Assembly (NCBI RefSeq): GCF_004764705.1 | Contig: NZ_SHLX01000015.1 | Span: 164,283 to 228,282 of the forward strand | Direction of reading: 5' to 3' | DNA from: Paenibacillus cymbidii | Lineage (GTDB): Bacteria > Bacillota > Bacilli > Paenibacillales > NBRC-103111 | DNA length: 64,000 nt | In this document: positions 1 through 9,429 of the stretch, piece after piece | Position numbering within the stretch: position 1 is the first letter of the stretch | How the letters are laid out: each line of letters opens with the position of its first letter | Translations under genes and position numbers: made by a program | Notes under the pieces: generated by a model | What the model was told of the DNA's origin: nothing | Database searches by the model: none | Seen by the model: only the letters and a program-made list of their open reading frames with translations

Positions 1-1243
1 AACCAAACTCGCCTACTGGACGGCGGAACGGGGACGCGCCGACTTCCTCAAGGACACCGTCAAGCGTTACAACGAAACGAATAAAGACAACATCGAAGTG
101 GAAATTACCATCTTCGCGGACAATTACGCGCAAGCGGTCGATGCGGCTTATGCGGGCGGAACAGCGCCGGACATTATTAACGTCTCGGGTGTCGGCACGC
201 TGGGCACGCTCGTGGCCAAAAACTATCTGGAGCCGCTCGACAGTTATTTGACGCCGGAACTGAAGAAGCAGAACGAAAGCCTGCTTAAGGAAGGCGTCAA
301 CACGCTGCAGGGGAAAATTTATTCGCTTCCGAACCAGGGTTCGACTTACCGCCTGCTCTACAATGTCGATCTGTTGAACAAGGCAGGATATGCCAAACCG
401 CCGGAAACGCTCGACGAACTGGTCGATGCAGCCAAGAAGATTACCCAGGCCGGCAAGGCGGAAGGCGTATACGGCTTCGCTTTGCCTTACAAGTCTCCTG
501 CCAGTGCGCTGAGCCGGTCCGCTGCGGTAATCGCGTCTTTGACCGGCTATGAGAAATCCGGGTTCGATTTCAAAACCGGCAAATACGACTTCAGCGGCTA
601 CGCCGAGATCATTCAGGCGTTCCGGCAAATGTGGGTCGACGGCAGCACGTTCCCGGGTTCGGAATCGACGGACATCGATCCGCTGAAAGCCCAGTTTGCG
701 GAAGGAAAGATCGGCTTCCTGCTCTCCTCCTCCAACGAGCCTGGCGTGTTCAAGACGCAATTTCCGGCCAAAATCAAGTGGGCGGCCGCAACCGTGCCGA
801 CAGGCAAAGGGGTGCGGGGCGGCGCCGCGTATATGACCGGCGGAACCTGGTACGGCATAAGCAAACAATCGAAGAACAAAGATAAAGCCTGGAAATTCCT
901 CTCCTACATGTACGGCGATCAAGTGTTGACGGAGTCGCAGGAGGTTGCCGGTTGGTTGTCCATGGTTCCTGCCATTGTGGCGAAAGCGAAGCTGCCGGAT
1001 ATTCCGGGCACCGAATATTTCCTGCCGGGCAAATACGACGCGATTTGGCCGCAGCCGCCGGAAAATATCGTGCCGGAAGGAAAAAACTCCGATCAAGCGT
1101 TCGTCGACTATATTATCGCCGGAGGCAATCTGGATAAAATCATCCAGGGCCTGAATGACAGCTACAACGCCGCGCTGAGCCGTTCCGGCCAGAAGGTAAC
1201 GCCCAATCCTTCCTTCAACCCGTCGCAGCTTCAGCAGAAATAA
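1..1243 (+). CDS. Sugar ABC transporter substrate-binding protein (5' truncated)
   Basis: This is the extracellular binding protein of a CUT1-type carbohydrate importer. The frame is open from base 2 to the TAA at 1243 (about 413 residues visible), so the GTG at 98 is internal and the start and signal peptide lie outside the window. The visible N-terminus (KLAYWTAERGRADFL) is the first strand of lobe 1. Further motifs typical of the family are GGTAPDII, a hinge-like LYNVDLLNKAGY segment near base 360 and GGTWYGISKQSKNKDKAWKF near 840. Two permease genes follow on the same strand, so this is the first gene of the operon seen here. The sugar cannot be read from the sequence. Family assignment is firm and specificity is unknown. 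Confidence 0.9.
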   Translation, partial: TKLAYWTAERGRADFLKDTVKRYNETNKDNIEVEITIFADNYAQAVDAAYAGGTAPDIINVSGVGTLGTLVAKNYLEPLDSYLTPELKKQNESLLKEGVNTLQGKIYSLPNQGSTYRLLYNVDLLNKAGYAKPPETLDELVDAAKKITQAGKAEGVYGFALPYKSPASALSRSAAVIASLTGYEKSGFDFKTGKYDFSGYAEIIQAFRQMWVDGSTFPGSESTDIDPLKAQFAEGKIGFLLSSSNEPGVFKTQFPAKIKWAAATVPTGKGVRGGAAYMTGGTWYGISKQSKNKDKAWKFLSYMYGDQVLTESQEVAGWLSMVPAIVAKAKLPDIPGTEYFLPGKYDAIWPQPPENIVPEGKNSDQAFVDYIIAGGNLDKIIQGLNDSYNAALSRSGQKVTPNPSFNPSQLQQK

Positions 1244-1244
1244 C

Positions 1245-1296
1245 GTTTCCGGCGACCATAAAGGGGCCAATCGGCCCCTTTATGGTCGCCGGAAAC
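1245..1296 (+). promoter_or_regulatory. Perfect 24-bp intercistronic hairpin
   Basis: Arms 1245-1268 and 1273-1296 are exact reverse complements (24 bp) around a 4-nt AATC loop. The hairpin starts 2 nt after the binding-protein stop, and the permease ribosome site (AAAGGAG) follows directly. There is no T-run, so a stabilising or processing hairpin that sets binding-protein/permease stoichiometry is more likely than a full terminator. Confidence 0.75.
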
Positions 1297-1313
1297 GGAA
1301 AGGAGCCTGACCG

Positions 1314-2216
1314 ATGGCACATTGGCGGGATCGCTGGAAGGCCTATCTTTTTCTTGCGCCCAGTGCGTGTTTGACGCTTGTCTTCTCCGTTTACCCCGTG
1401 CTGTGGGTATTCCGCTTCATGTTCTACGAATACCGCGGCTACGGCACACCGAAATTTACCGGGCTGTACAACTTCCACAGGCTGTTCCGGGACGATCAAT
1501 TCCGGGATGCGCTGTGGAATACGCTGCAATTCGCTTCCGGCAAGCTGATCCTGACGATGCCGATTGCTTTGGTGCTGGCGGTTATTCTTAACGGCAAGCT
1601 GCGAGGCAGAAGCTTGCTGCGCATCTTGTTTTTTATGCCGACCGTCATCAGCGTTTCGATCATGTCCGTCGTTTTCTATATCATCTTCAACTCGTACAAC
1701 GGGCTGCTCAACCAATATTTGCTCAAATTCGGCGTAGTCTCCGGACCCGTCGCATGGCTCGGCTCCGAACACGCGATGCTGACCGTCATTCTCGTTGCGG
1801 TCTGGGGAGCGATCGGAAACAACATGCTGCTCTTCCTTGCCGGACTCCAGGGCATCCCCCGGGACGTATACGAAAGCGCGTCGCTCGACGGGGCGGGCGC
1901 GTGGCAGAAATTCCGCTTCATCACGATTCCGATGCTCGGACCGGTGCTGCAGATCATCATGATGCTCGCCATCATTTCGTCCCTGAAAGGATACGAGGGC
2001 ATCATGGTATTGACGGGAGGAGGGCCGGCGGGCACCACGAACGTGCTTTATTTGTATTTGTTCAAAATGTTGTTCCCGATCTCTTCGGCCGGCGGGCCGA
2101 CGACACAGGAAATCCGCTACGGCAGTTCGGTAGGCTTCGTCATCGCCATCCTGATCGGCATCGTGACGGCAGTGTACTACTTCCTCTCCCGCAGGCTGAA
2201 CCGCATGCACGAATAA
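1314..2216 (+). CDS. Sugar ABC transporter permease, MalF/UgpA type
   Basis: This 300-residue inner-membrane permease belongs to a CUT1 importer. It has about six hydrophobic segments, the first at residues 10-33. The cytoplasmic EAA loop that contacts the ATPase is present near residues 185-205 (ESASLDGAGAWQKF followed by ITIPML). The ATG at 1314 has AAAGGAG 11 nt upstream, straight after the hairpin at 1245-1296. The next cistron begins 12 nt after its stop. Its usual MalG-type partner is the truncated chimera that follows, so this importer may be inactive unless another permease substitutes. Confidence 0.92.
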   Translation: MAHWRDRWKAYLFLAPSACLTLVFSVYPVLWVFRFMFYEYRGYGTPKFTGLYNFHRLFRDDQFRDALWNTLQFASGKLILTMPIALVLAVILNGKLRGRSLLRILFFMPTVISVSIMSVVFYIIFNSYNGLLNQYLLKFGVVSGPVAWLGSEHAMLTVILVAVWGAIGNNMLLFLAGLQGIPRDVYESASLDGAGAWQKFRFITIPMLGPVLQIIMMLAIISSLKGYEGIMVLTGGGPAGTTNVLYLYLFKMLFPISSAGGPTTQEIRYGSSVGFVIAILIGIVTAVYYFLSRRLNRMHE

Positions 2217-2228
2217 AGGAGACTCGCC

Positions 2229-3092
2229 ATGACAGCCATTCGTACGAACCGGCAGGGGCCGGGAAGGAGATACCGCTTCGCTGCGAGCATGGGCCGCATT
2301 TTCGTCGGAGCGTTCGTGCTTGCGGTGCTGTTGTTTACGCTGATCCCGATCGTGCTCGCGCTGCTCGGTTCGCTCAAGACGAACACGGAGCTTACGGTCG
2401 GCGCCACGTTCCTGCCTAAGCGCTGGGACTTCTCGACCTATGCGCGCGCCTGGAACGAGGCGCATTTCGCCATCTTTACCTGGAACAGCATTTACGTGAG
2501 CGTCCTCTCTTCGATCGGCACGGTAGCGGTCGCGTCGATGGCCGCTTATGCGGTGGGCCGTGTCGCTTTCGCAGGGAAACGGCTGTTCGTCGCCGTGCAA
2601 ACCGGCACCATGTTCGTGGCGCTCGGCGCGATTACGCTTCGTCCGCAGTTCGACATCATGGTAGGTTTGCATCTGAATACGTCGCTCGCGGCAGTCATTA
2701 TACTCAACATCTCCAATCATGCCTTTGCCTTCCTGATCTTGCTCGGCTTCATGAAAGGCGGCTTGCTGGATCGTTCGGAAGAGGAGCGCCGTCCTTACGT
2801 GTTCAGCGAACTCGATAACCGCGCTATGGTCCGGGAGGAACGATACAAGTACATCTTCTATTCTTCCGGCGAAAAAGAATTGTACGATCTCGACAGCGAT
2901 CCGCACGAGATGATCAACCTGGCGTATCGCGAATCGTCCCGGGACGTCGTCGACCGGCTTCATCAGGCGCTGGCGCTGCATATGATGGAAACCCGCAACG
3001 TGCATACGAAGTTCAATCGCAAAGTGGCGTACGCCAAACGGCTTGAGCTCGAGGAAGCTTACCGGCTGTCGCTGCAGGCGAAGCAAGCCTAA
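2229..3092 (+). pseudogene. In-frame chimera: MalG-type permease N-terminus joined to a sulfatase C-terminus
   Basis: Residues 1-177 are the N-terminal part of a MalG-type permease (membrane segments near 25-47, 85-110, 120-137 and 152-175), ending exactly where the EAA loop should begin. From residue 178 (about base 2760, after GFMKG) the sequence is the C-terminal tail of a type I sulfatase: ERRPYVFSELDNRAMVREER, then YKYIFYSSGEKELYDL and DSDPHEM. The EAA loop, the last permease helices and the whole sulfatase catalytic domain are absent. The frame stays open across the join. A deletion between a permease gene and a following sulfatase gene explains it best; an assembly join cannot be excluded. 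A working fusion protein seems unlikely. Confidence 0.8.
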
Positions 3093-3120
3093 TAGTTTGT
3101 CCGGAGGAGACGTTCATCCC

Positions 3121-4250
3121 ATGAAGACCAACCCGAATTTGCTGTTCCTCTTCACGGACCAGCAGCGCGCCGATACGCTGCAGGCGTACGGCAACGACAA
3201 GATCAGGACGCCGCACCTGAACCGGCTCGGCGAACAGAGCGCCGTGTTCCGCAATACCTACGTGACCCAGCCGGTATGCACGCCTTCCCGCGGGACGATT
3301 ATGACCGGGCTGTACCCGCATCATCATGGCTGTACGGCAAACAACGACATTCTCGGCGCAGACAAACTCATTCTGCCCGAGCACCTGCGCGAAGCCGACT
3401 ACCGCAGCGGATATATCGGCAAGTGGCATTTGGGCAACGAAACGATCAAGCAGCGCGGCTTCGACGAGTGGATCAGCGTGGAAGATTATTATTTGGCCGA
3501 AACGCTTGCCTCCTCGGGACGCACGGTGTATTCCGACTATCACCGTTATCTGCAGGAGCAAGGCTTGGAGACAGATGCGGCCAGCAACGGGTTCCCCGTC
3601 TATTCGCGGGAATTCGCATGCGCGTTGCCCGAGCACTTGAGCAAGCCGGCATTTATCGCCGACCAGGCGTGCCGGTTCATTCGCGAGCATCGCGACGGGC
3701 CGTTCGTGCTGTATGCGAATTTCCTGGAGCCGCACCCGCCCTACAACAGTGCGTACGACGACTTGTACGATCCGCAGGAGATCGAGCTTCCGCCCCGCTT
3801 CCTCGCCGAGGTTGGCGAGAACATGGTGCTTCGCAGGCGCATTCAGGCGTTCGGACGATTCGATCGCCGACTGGAAGGGATCATTCCCGACGAGCTGGCG
3901 CATGACGATGCCGGGCGCCGGAGCTGCTGGCGCACGCCCCTCTCCGGACGGATGACGTCTTCATCGAATGGGTATTCGATCGCGAGCACGGCAAAGTCGG
4001 CGATATCGACGCAACACGCGCGGAGGTTCGCGAATCGGTCGGCGTCAACATGCGGGCGGTAGTGTCCGAAGGCAGATGGAAGCTTGTGCTGGCGGACACG
4101 GGCGAACACGAGCTGTTCAACTTGTTGGCCGACCCGTTCGAGGATAACAACCTGTACGGCCGCAGCGAGCATCAAGCTATCGCGGAACGCCTGCGCGGGC
4201 GCATTGCCGACTGGCAGAAGCGCACGTTTGACGATTGGGAATCATGGTAG
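3121..4250 (+). pseudogene. Type I sulfatase with internal deletion and frameshift
   Basis: The N-terminal part (bases 3121 to about 3900) carries the sulfatase signature CTPSR at residues 53-57, where the cysteine would be matured to formylglycine, together with the metal ligand in FTDQQRAD and the IGKWHLG motif. The frame then loses sulfatase character after GIIPDELAHDDA. From about 3921 another frame encodes the family C-terminus (ELLAHAPLRTDDVFIEW, then MRAVVSEGRWKLVLADTG and LADPFEDNNLY) up to 4250. The central part with the second metal-binding DH motif is missing. The ATG at 3121 has GGAGGAG upstream. It lies directly after the permease/sulfatase chimera, so two deletions hit the same operon. 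It is expected to be inactive. Confidence 0.82.
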
Positions 4251-4268
4251 ATGGGATCACAAACCGAA

Positions 4269-5153
4269 TCATCCTTTAAGCGAGCCGATCATGACACCTT
4301 TGACAAAATATTTTTGCAAAAAGGGATAGAAAGCGATAATCGGCGTAATGGCGACAATGATGGTTGCCGCTTTGACCGATTGACTCGATACTTCTTCCGT
4401 CATCGTGATAAAGGTCCCTGTGGTGGTGGGATCAATCCGTTCCTGCTGAAAAATCTTCTGTACGAGCAGCTGCAGGACAAAACTGTTCTTATTGCGCAGA
4501 TAGATCATCGCATCAAACCAGGCGTTCCAATGCGCGACTCCGGACCATAGCGCAATGACCGCAATAATCGGCATCGATAACGGAAAAATAATGCGAAAGG
4601 CAACCTGGACCGGATTCGCCCCGTCGATATGAGCGGACTCTTCCAACTCCTTCGGAAACGCCATAAGAAAGTTGCGAGCCAGAATAACATACCAAGCGTT
4701 AGCCAGGGTGGGCAGGACAAGCACCCATAATGAACCGATGAGACCATATGATTTCATCGTCAAATAGGTCGGAATCAAGCCGCCGCTGAAAAACATCGTA
4801 AACAATAAAAATAATGTGATGGGATTACGGTACGGCAAATCTTTGCGCGACAAGGCGAATGCCGCGAACATCGTAACCAGCACCGTAAGCACAACTCCAA
4901 ATACCGTACGGAAAATCGTATTGGCAAAAGCGGAATAAATGACATCGCTATGAAACACCTGCTTGTAGGAGGCCCAAGTAAACCCTTCCACCCATAGCCG
5001 CAACCCGAGTTTGTTGATGAATGCCGGCCCCGTTACCGACAGCATCAATAAATTCCAAAACGGATAAACGAACACAATCGCCAAAACAACCATAAGTCCA
5101 TAATTGCATACATCGAAAAAACGAGCTGCAAAGCTTCTTCGACTTACTGACAT
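4269..5153 (-). CDS. Carbohydrate ABC transporter permease, LplC/YtcP type
   Basis: This 294-residue permease has six predicted membrane segments and the C-terminal signature of LplC/YtcP proteins, FLQKYFVKGVMIGSLKG. The EAA loop is EESAHIDGANPVQVAFR followed by FPLSMP, in the second half. The start ATG at 5153 has GAGAGGTG upstream. It is the last gene of the minus-strand cluster and follows the binding protein at 5254. Its LplB partner is not adjacent but lies about 11 kb upstream at 16614-17519. It converges with the broken sulfatase at 4250, and no clear terminator lies between them. Confidence 0.92.
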   Translation of the reverse strand: MSVSRRSFAARFFDVCNYGLMVVLAIVFVYPFWNLLMLSVTGPAFINKLGLRLWVEGFTWASYKQVFHSDVIYSAFANTIFRTVFGVVLTVLVTMFAAFALSRKDLPYRNPITLFLLFTMFFSGGLIPTYLTMKSYGLIGSLWVLVLPTLANAWYVILARNFLMAFPKELEESAHIDGANPVQVAFRIIFPLSMPIIAVIALWSGVAHWNAWFDAMIYLRNKNSFVLQLLVQKIFQQERIDPTTTGTFITMTEEVSSQSVKAATIIVAITPIIAFYPFLQKYFVKGVMIGSLKG

Positions 5154-5195
5154 GATATTCGTTCACCTCTCTTGTGCAACAGCACCTTATATGAC

Positions 5196-5240
5196 TCATG
5201 ACACCTGCGGAACACACGAAAGCATCCGCAAGTGTCATGA
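5196..5240 (-). promoter_or_regulatory. Intercistronic hairpin between binding protein and permease
   Basis: Arms 5196-5211 and 5225-5240 form a 16-bp stem with one G-U pair and a 13-nt loop, between the binding-protein stop (5254) and the LplC start (5153). There is no T-run next to it, so it resembles a stability or processing hairpin. Confidence 0.6.
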
Positions 5241-5253
5241 TTCGTCTTATTCC

Positions 5254-6885
5254 TTATTTCTTGTTCGTAGCATCATATAATTTCTGGTATTCTTCCATAA
5301 TCGCCTGACCGCCGGCATCAAGGAATTTCTTCTTGAAGGCTTCCCATTCTTTGTCGATATCCAGCTTGCCATAGGCGGCATTCGTTTCGAATTCGGTCAC
5401 TACCGTTGTGATCGCAGTGCCATATTTGGCCAATGCTTCGTTTGTCCCGCCGAATGCGAAATTGACATCGTTGTATTTGATCGGACTGCTCATGGATATC
5501 TCATACGCCGGCAAATCTGATTTGCCAGCCAAATTTTTCTTGGCAAAATCCCATGAAACCGGCGCGAACCCAAAATATTGGGCGATGCCTTCCTCATTGA
5601 TCTTATCAACCGACGAGTATTCCTTGTTCAATACGATAACGCCCGACTGATCCCGCGTATAACCCTTGCCTTCCTCTCCGTAGTACACACGGGTATAGAA
5701 CTCTTCGTTCGCAGTCAAATATTCCTTAATCGCCATAATCCGCTCGATTTTCTCATCGCTTGTATTCTTGCCGAAGGCAAAACCATACCCTGCACGCGGA
5801 AATCCAAGCCCGCCTGCCCCTTTATCCCCGGTCGGACCAGCAAACGGTTTAAGAAAAGCAATCCGGGCAGCCGGGTTTTTATCCGTCACCATATTGGTGA
5901 TATTCGCAGCTGTTGTGGATGCATACGACCATGGGTGGTCCGCCAACACGCCGAATTTGCCTTCGGACCATTTCGCTCGCTGCTGGGGACGCTGATCGGT
6001 AAGCGATTCGGGATCGAGCAAGCCTTCCTTGTTCCATGCCTGCATCGTCTTCAAATAGTCTTTGAAGCCTTCGGATATAGCAATCGGCGCTACCTTTCCA
6101 TTCTTATCCGCATAGAAAGCGATATTCGAACTGCCAAATCCGAAAGCCCCTCTGAGATACAATTGAAGGCCATGACCGCCAAAAGTATCGTTTTTGCCAT
6201 TTTTATCCGGATCATTGAACGTAAATCGTTTCAACATGTCATGATATTCTTCCAATGTTTCCGGCAGCTTCGCGATCCCGACGTTGTCCAGCCAATCTTT
6301 GCGAACACCCATGACCCAAGGCTGGGTATTTGCATAACCAATATAAGGAACAAAGTAGTTTTTCCCTTTGTATTGCATGGTAATGTCCGTTACATTTTTC
6401 CCAATCATTTCATCCACTTTTTTCATCCACGTTGGCATCAGTTTTCGCATCTTGTCCGGTGATATTTCTTTGAACAAGCCCTGATCGAGCAGCGGAGCGT
6501 AAGGAACGTTAAGATTAATGAAATCGGCTGTTTTACCCTCGGCAAAATACAAGTTAACTTGTTCTTTGTTGGACATGTCAAGGAGAACCATATTGATCTT
6601 TACATTAAACTTCTGTTCGATTAATTTCTTTGTCGAACTGTCCATCTTGTCGTTGGCCTTACCCGTTTGATTAAACCCAATCCACGAAATCTCCAGTTGC
6701 TTCTCGTATGGGTTCGCCGAAGCAGAATTGGAAGCCGACGCAGTAGAAGGTGTCGTCGAACTTGCCGTTGCCTTCACGGGCTCCTTGTTGTTGCCGCTAC
6801 AGCCCGTTAGAATCATTACCGATGATACGGTAATGACGAGCCAAACGGCCACGCTTCTGAATAAAACCCCTTTGTGTCTTACCAA
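5254..6885 (-). CDS. Extracellular solute-binding lipoprotein, LplA/YtcQ type
   Basis: This membrane-anchored binding protein belongs to the LplA group of large sugar-binding lipoproteins (about 543 residues). The signal peptide ends in the lipobox LTGC, followed by a Ser/Thr/Ala-rich linker and then the folded domain beginning LEISWIGFNQTGK. The TTG at 6885 is preferred because GGAG lies 8 nt upstream; the GTG at 6894 would be too close to that site. It has its own promoter with the conserved cluster operator (6925-6991). The LplC permease follows after a hairpin. Its ligand is probably the aminosugar-type compound handled by the rest of the cluster, which is inference from neighbours. Confidence 0.9.
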   Translation of the reverse strand: MVRHKGVLFRSVAVWLVITVSSVMILTGCSGNNKEPVKATASSTTPSTASASNSASANPYEKQLEISWIGFNQTGKANDKMDSSTKKLIEQKFNVKINMVLLDMSNKEQVNLYFAEGKTADFINLNVPYAPLLDQGLFKEISPDKMRKLMPTWMKKVDEMIGKNVTDITMQYKGKNYFVPYIGYANTQPWVMGVRKDWLDNVGIAKLPETLEEYHDMLKRFTFNDPDKNGKNDTFGGHGLQLYLRGAFGFGSSNIAFYADKNGKVAPIAISEGFKDYLKTMQAWNKEGLLDPESLTDQRPQQRAKWSEGKFGVLADHPWSYASTTAANITNMVTDKNPAARIAFLKPFAGPTGDKGAGGLGFPRAGYGFAFGKNTSDEKIERIMAIKEYLTANEEFYTRVYYGEEGKGYTRDQSGVIVLNKEYSSVDKINEEGIAQYFGFAPVSWDFAKKNLAGKSDLPAYEISMSSPIKYNDVNFAFGGTNEALAKYGTAITTVVTEFETNAAYGKLDIDKEWEAFKKKFLDAGGQAIMEEYQKLYDATNKK

Positions 6886-6924
6886 TCCGATCACTCCCTG
6901 CTCATATTTGTTTGTTACACGCCA

Positions 6925-6991
6925 ATCATAATGGCTACGCTTTCAAGAAAGAAATGCTTCTTTCATGCCTTTTATGCCGTCTTGATGACAA
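6925..6991 (-). promoter_or_regulatory. Cluster operator plus -10 box upstream of the binding-protein gene
   Basis: On the minus strand an operator begins with TTGTCATCAAGACGGCATAA at 6991 and runs to about 6950, ending in a GCATTTC core. TATGAT lies at 6930-6925, 61 nt from the first base. The same block, without gaps, lies upstream of the genes starting at 13571 and 17519. There is no good -35 box, which fits activation by the AraC protein encoded at 7033-9429. Confidence 0.7.
6932..6945 (-). promoter_or_regulatory. Candidate cre (catabolite control) site
   Basis: The minus strand reads TGAAAGCGTAGCCA, which resembles the CcpA-binding cre pattern. It sits between the conserved operator and the -10 box of the binding-protein promoter, where bound CcpA would block transcription. 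Confidence 0.4.
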
Positions 6992-7032
6992 GGCCGCCAT
7001 CAAAGGCTTCCATTTCGCCGCTCCCGTACAAC

Positions 7033-9429
7033 TCAACTGTTCAGCTTGCGAAACTCCCCAGGCGTAATTCCCGTAGCCTCTTTAAAGATCTTGATAAAAT
7101 GGTTCACTTTGGTATAGCCCAGTTGTTTGCTGATATCCTGAATTTTCAATTCGGGTTGCAAAAGCAATTTTTTGCTTTTGGCAATACGCGTTCGGGTCAC
7201 ATATTCGGTGAAAGTGGTTGCCGTGTACTCCTTGAAGATTCGGCTTAGGTAAGCCGGATTCAAGTTTAATTTTTCCGCCACTGTTGTAAGCGATATCATG
7301 TCGCCACAATCGTCCTCTATCATACGTCTTGCATGCTCAACATGCATATTCTTCTTCTCCCGGAAAGCATCTCCAATATAATCGGCGATTTTGGTTATCA
7401 CATTTTCAAACCATTCCGACATCTCCAACCAATCATTCCTCTGAAGGAAAGCGGCAAGCAAGTGAGGACGTTCTTCAGGAACGATTGCATTCATATCGAG
7501 CGATAAATCCCTGACGGTTTCAATCAACTTTACAAGCAGCAACAAGAAGGCTTGCTGCACTTGCGGGAATGCAACCTTGGCCGCTTTCCCGCGCATGTCT
7601 TGCACCATATCGGCAAATACACTCAGCGCTTGCTGCTTGTCTCCATTTTTGAGAAACACGATAAGCGTAGTTTCCTTGTCCTTCGGGTAAGGGAGCGGGT
7701 CGTACGATTGCAATCTGACGTCTTCAATATAGACAATTTCGCTGTCGCCTGTCATATTGCGATAACTAAGCGACTCCTCGGCCTCCTTATACGCCTGCGG
7801 CAAATCTTCAATCGTGTGGCAGTAGCTGCCGATACCAACCGTGCAAACGATCTCGTGGTTGGTCAGTATGCTGCGCCTGATCGCTTCTGCCGCTGCGAAA
7901 ACGGCGGATATTCCGTTCTCCCCGCAGTTGACAAGTACCAGGAAAACATGATCCGAGAGTTCAATCACCCATTTCGAATATTGGGAATCGATAGCAGATG
8001 AGATGGTATCAATGACGAGCAGATGTTTCAGCTTCTCCGTTTCAATGTTGAGCGGTCTGCCGTCTTCCTCGATAGAAATAAGCATCAGCCCTATTCCTTT
8101 CGTCTGCAGTCCGATCCCCAGAAAGCTAAGCCGACCTTCAATATCCTCCATTTGAAAAGCATTCTTCCTCAGCAGTGAGCGAATAAACTTTTCCTGATAT
8201 GCAGGCAGACTCTCGCGCAACCGCAGCTGCAAGCGATTTCTCGTTTCGTATGCGTTCGTCAAGCTCTCGCTGATGACTTGAAATTCACCCTGCAATCGCT
8301 TCGAAATCCCTTTGATTCCCGTTGTTTCCGCAGGCTCCTTGCTCATGTCGGCTTGATGATCATTTTTAATGAACTGCAGCAGCCGGGAAACAGGCATGTA
8401 CATGCGCCGACCTGAAACAAACGCCAAGCTTGCGGTCGCAATAAGCAGCAGAAAGGTAATCATGAAGAATAACCCGCGAATTCTCAAGACATTGCCATAC
8501 ATCTTATTCAAGTCCGTGACACTGGCAATTCTCCATCCGAGCAAGTCGGACGATTTCCAGGAGATGAGCAACCGGTCCTTGTCCACCATACTTTCCCCTG
8601 ATTTGCCGCCTGCGCTTTCATCCAATTCCGCATGAACAATGGATGAGCGGGCAGAGTCAATCTGTTCCGCGGTTGAAGCCGCGCCATCGTAAAGCAACGG
8701 CTCTCCCTCTTTTGAGAACAAGATGAGTGAAGTTCCGTTGTCTATACCCAGCTTGCTGATCAAATTCGTATAAAAAGCTTCCGCATCCAGATTGATCACA
8801 ACGGTATAATTGGATTCGGCCGGTCGAAAGGCAATGGGAATCACTCTTTTTAATGAACCATCTACTTGCTTGGCATCCCGTACGTCCATCATGATCGGGT
8901 AACCAAACACATTGGGCTTTAAATTCTGATCCCATCCCTGATCATAAAACTTGGATAGCGCATATTGCAAAGATCCGGATGTCAGCACAATTCCTCTGCT
9001 CGGATTGATGTAGTAAACGGAATATATAAAATCGTTTAACGACCGCAAATCTACCATGCTCTTCATCACTTTGGCCTTGCTATCGATGTAGCTGAGGATC
9101 GACTGCCCGCTCTCGGACCCTTGCCACTTCCCGATTTCCGTGAAATAATCGCCAAGCGGAGATTGATCAAATTCCACAAGCGAATTGTTAATGACCAAAT
9201 GCCGGTAGCCATTGCCGATCTGTTTGACGACGAGTTCCATCGCATTTACGGTTTGATTCAAATAGCGGTCGTTGGCCAGCTTAATCTCTTGCCTCATAGA
9301 AGATTGAACATTGTAATAAAAAAAATAGCTCAGCACGACAATAGGCACCAAACAAATCAACAGCATGTAGGTGATCAATCGGAAAAGAAAGTGTTTGCGC
9401 CGGGTAAACCGCCATACTTTATCGATCAT
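7033..9429 (-). CDS. Membrane-bound AraC-family regulator (YesS-like)
   Basis: This one-component regulator has a membrane helix near its N-terminus (LITYMLLICLVPIVVLSYFF), a Cache-like extracellular region of about 270 residues, and a second helix (FFMITFLLLIATASLAFVSG). A linker follows and then a C-terminal AraC DNA-binding domain with two helix-turn-helix motifs (LTTVAEKLNLNPAYLSRIFK and IQDISKQLGYTKVNHFIKIF). The ATG at 9429 is chosen because GGAGAAG lies 8 nt upstream; the frame extends to 9534 without a better site. It sits between the sialidase-fold gene and the binding-protein gene, so it probably senses the imported sugar or its binding protein and activates the three operator-bearing promoters. 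Confidence 0.9.
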   Translation of the reverse strand: MIDKVWRFTRRKHFLFRLITYMLLICLVPIVVLSYFFYYNVQSSMRQEIKLANDRYLNQTVNAMELVVKQIGNGYRHLVINNSLVEFDQSPLGDYFTEIGKWQGSESGQSILSYIDSKAKVMKSMVDLRSLNDFIYSVYYINPSRGIVLTSGSLQYALSKFYDQGWDQNLKPNVFGYPIMMDVRDAKQVDGSLKRVIPIAFRPAESNYTVVINLDAEAFYTNLISKLGIDNGTSLILFSKEGEPLLYDGAASTAEQIDSARSSIVHAELDESAGGKSGESMVDKDRLLISWKSSDLLGWRIASVTDLNKMYGNVLRIRGLFFMITFLLLIATASLAFVSGRRMYMPVSRLLQFIKNDHQADMSKEPAETTGIKGISKRLQGEFQVISESLTNAYETRNRLQLRLRESLPAYQEKFIRSLLRKNAFQMEDIEGRLSFLGIGLQTKGIGLMLISIEEDGRPLNIETEKLKHLLVIDTISSAIDSQYSKWVIELSDHVFLVLVNCGENGISAVFAAAEAIRRSILTNHEIVCTVGIGSYCHTIEDLPQAYKEAEESLSYRNMTGDSEIVYIEDVRLQSYDPLPYPKDKETTLIVFLKNGDKQQALSVFADMVQDMRGKAAKVAFPQVQQAFLLLLVKLIETVRDLSLDMNAIVPEERPHLLAAFLQRNDWLEMSEWFENVITKIADYIGDAFREKKNMHVEHARRMIEDDCGDMISLTTVAEKLNLNPAYLSRIFKEYTATTFTEYVTRTRIAKSKKLLLQPELKIQDISKQLGYTKVNHFIKIFKEATGITPGEFRKLNS

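Noticed and set aside
1215..3086. 623-codon minus-strand open frame
   Set aside because: It is antisense to two well-supported permease genes, rich in Arg/His/Gln and lacks domains or a ribosome site. GC-rich DNA produces such mirrors.
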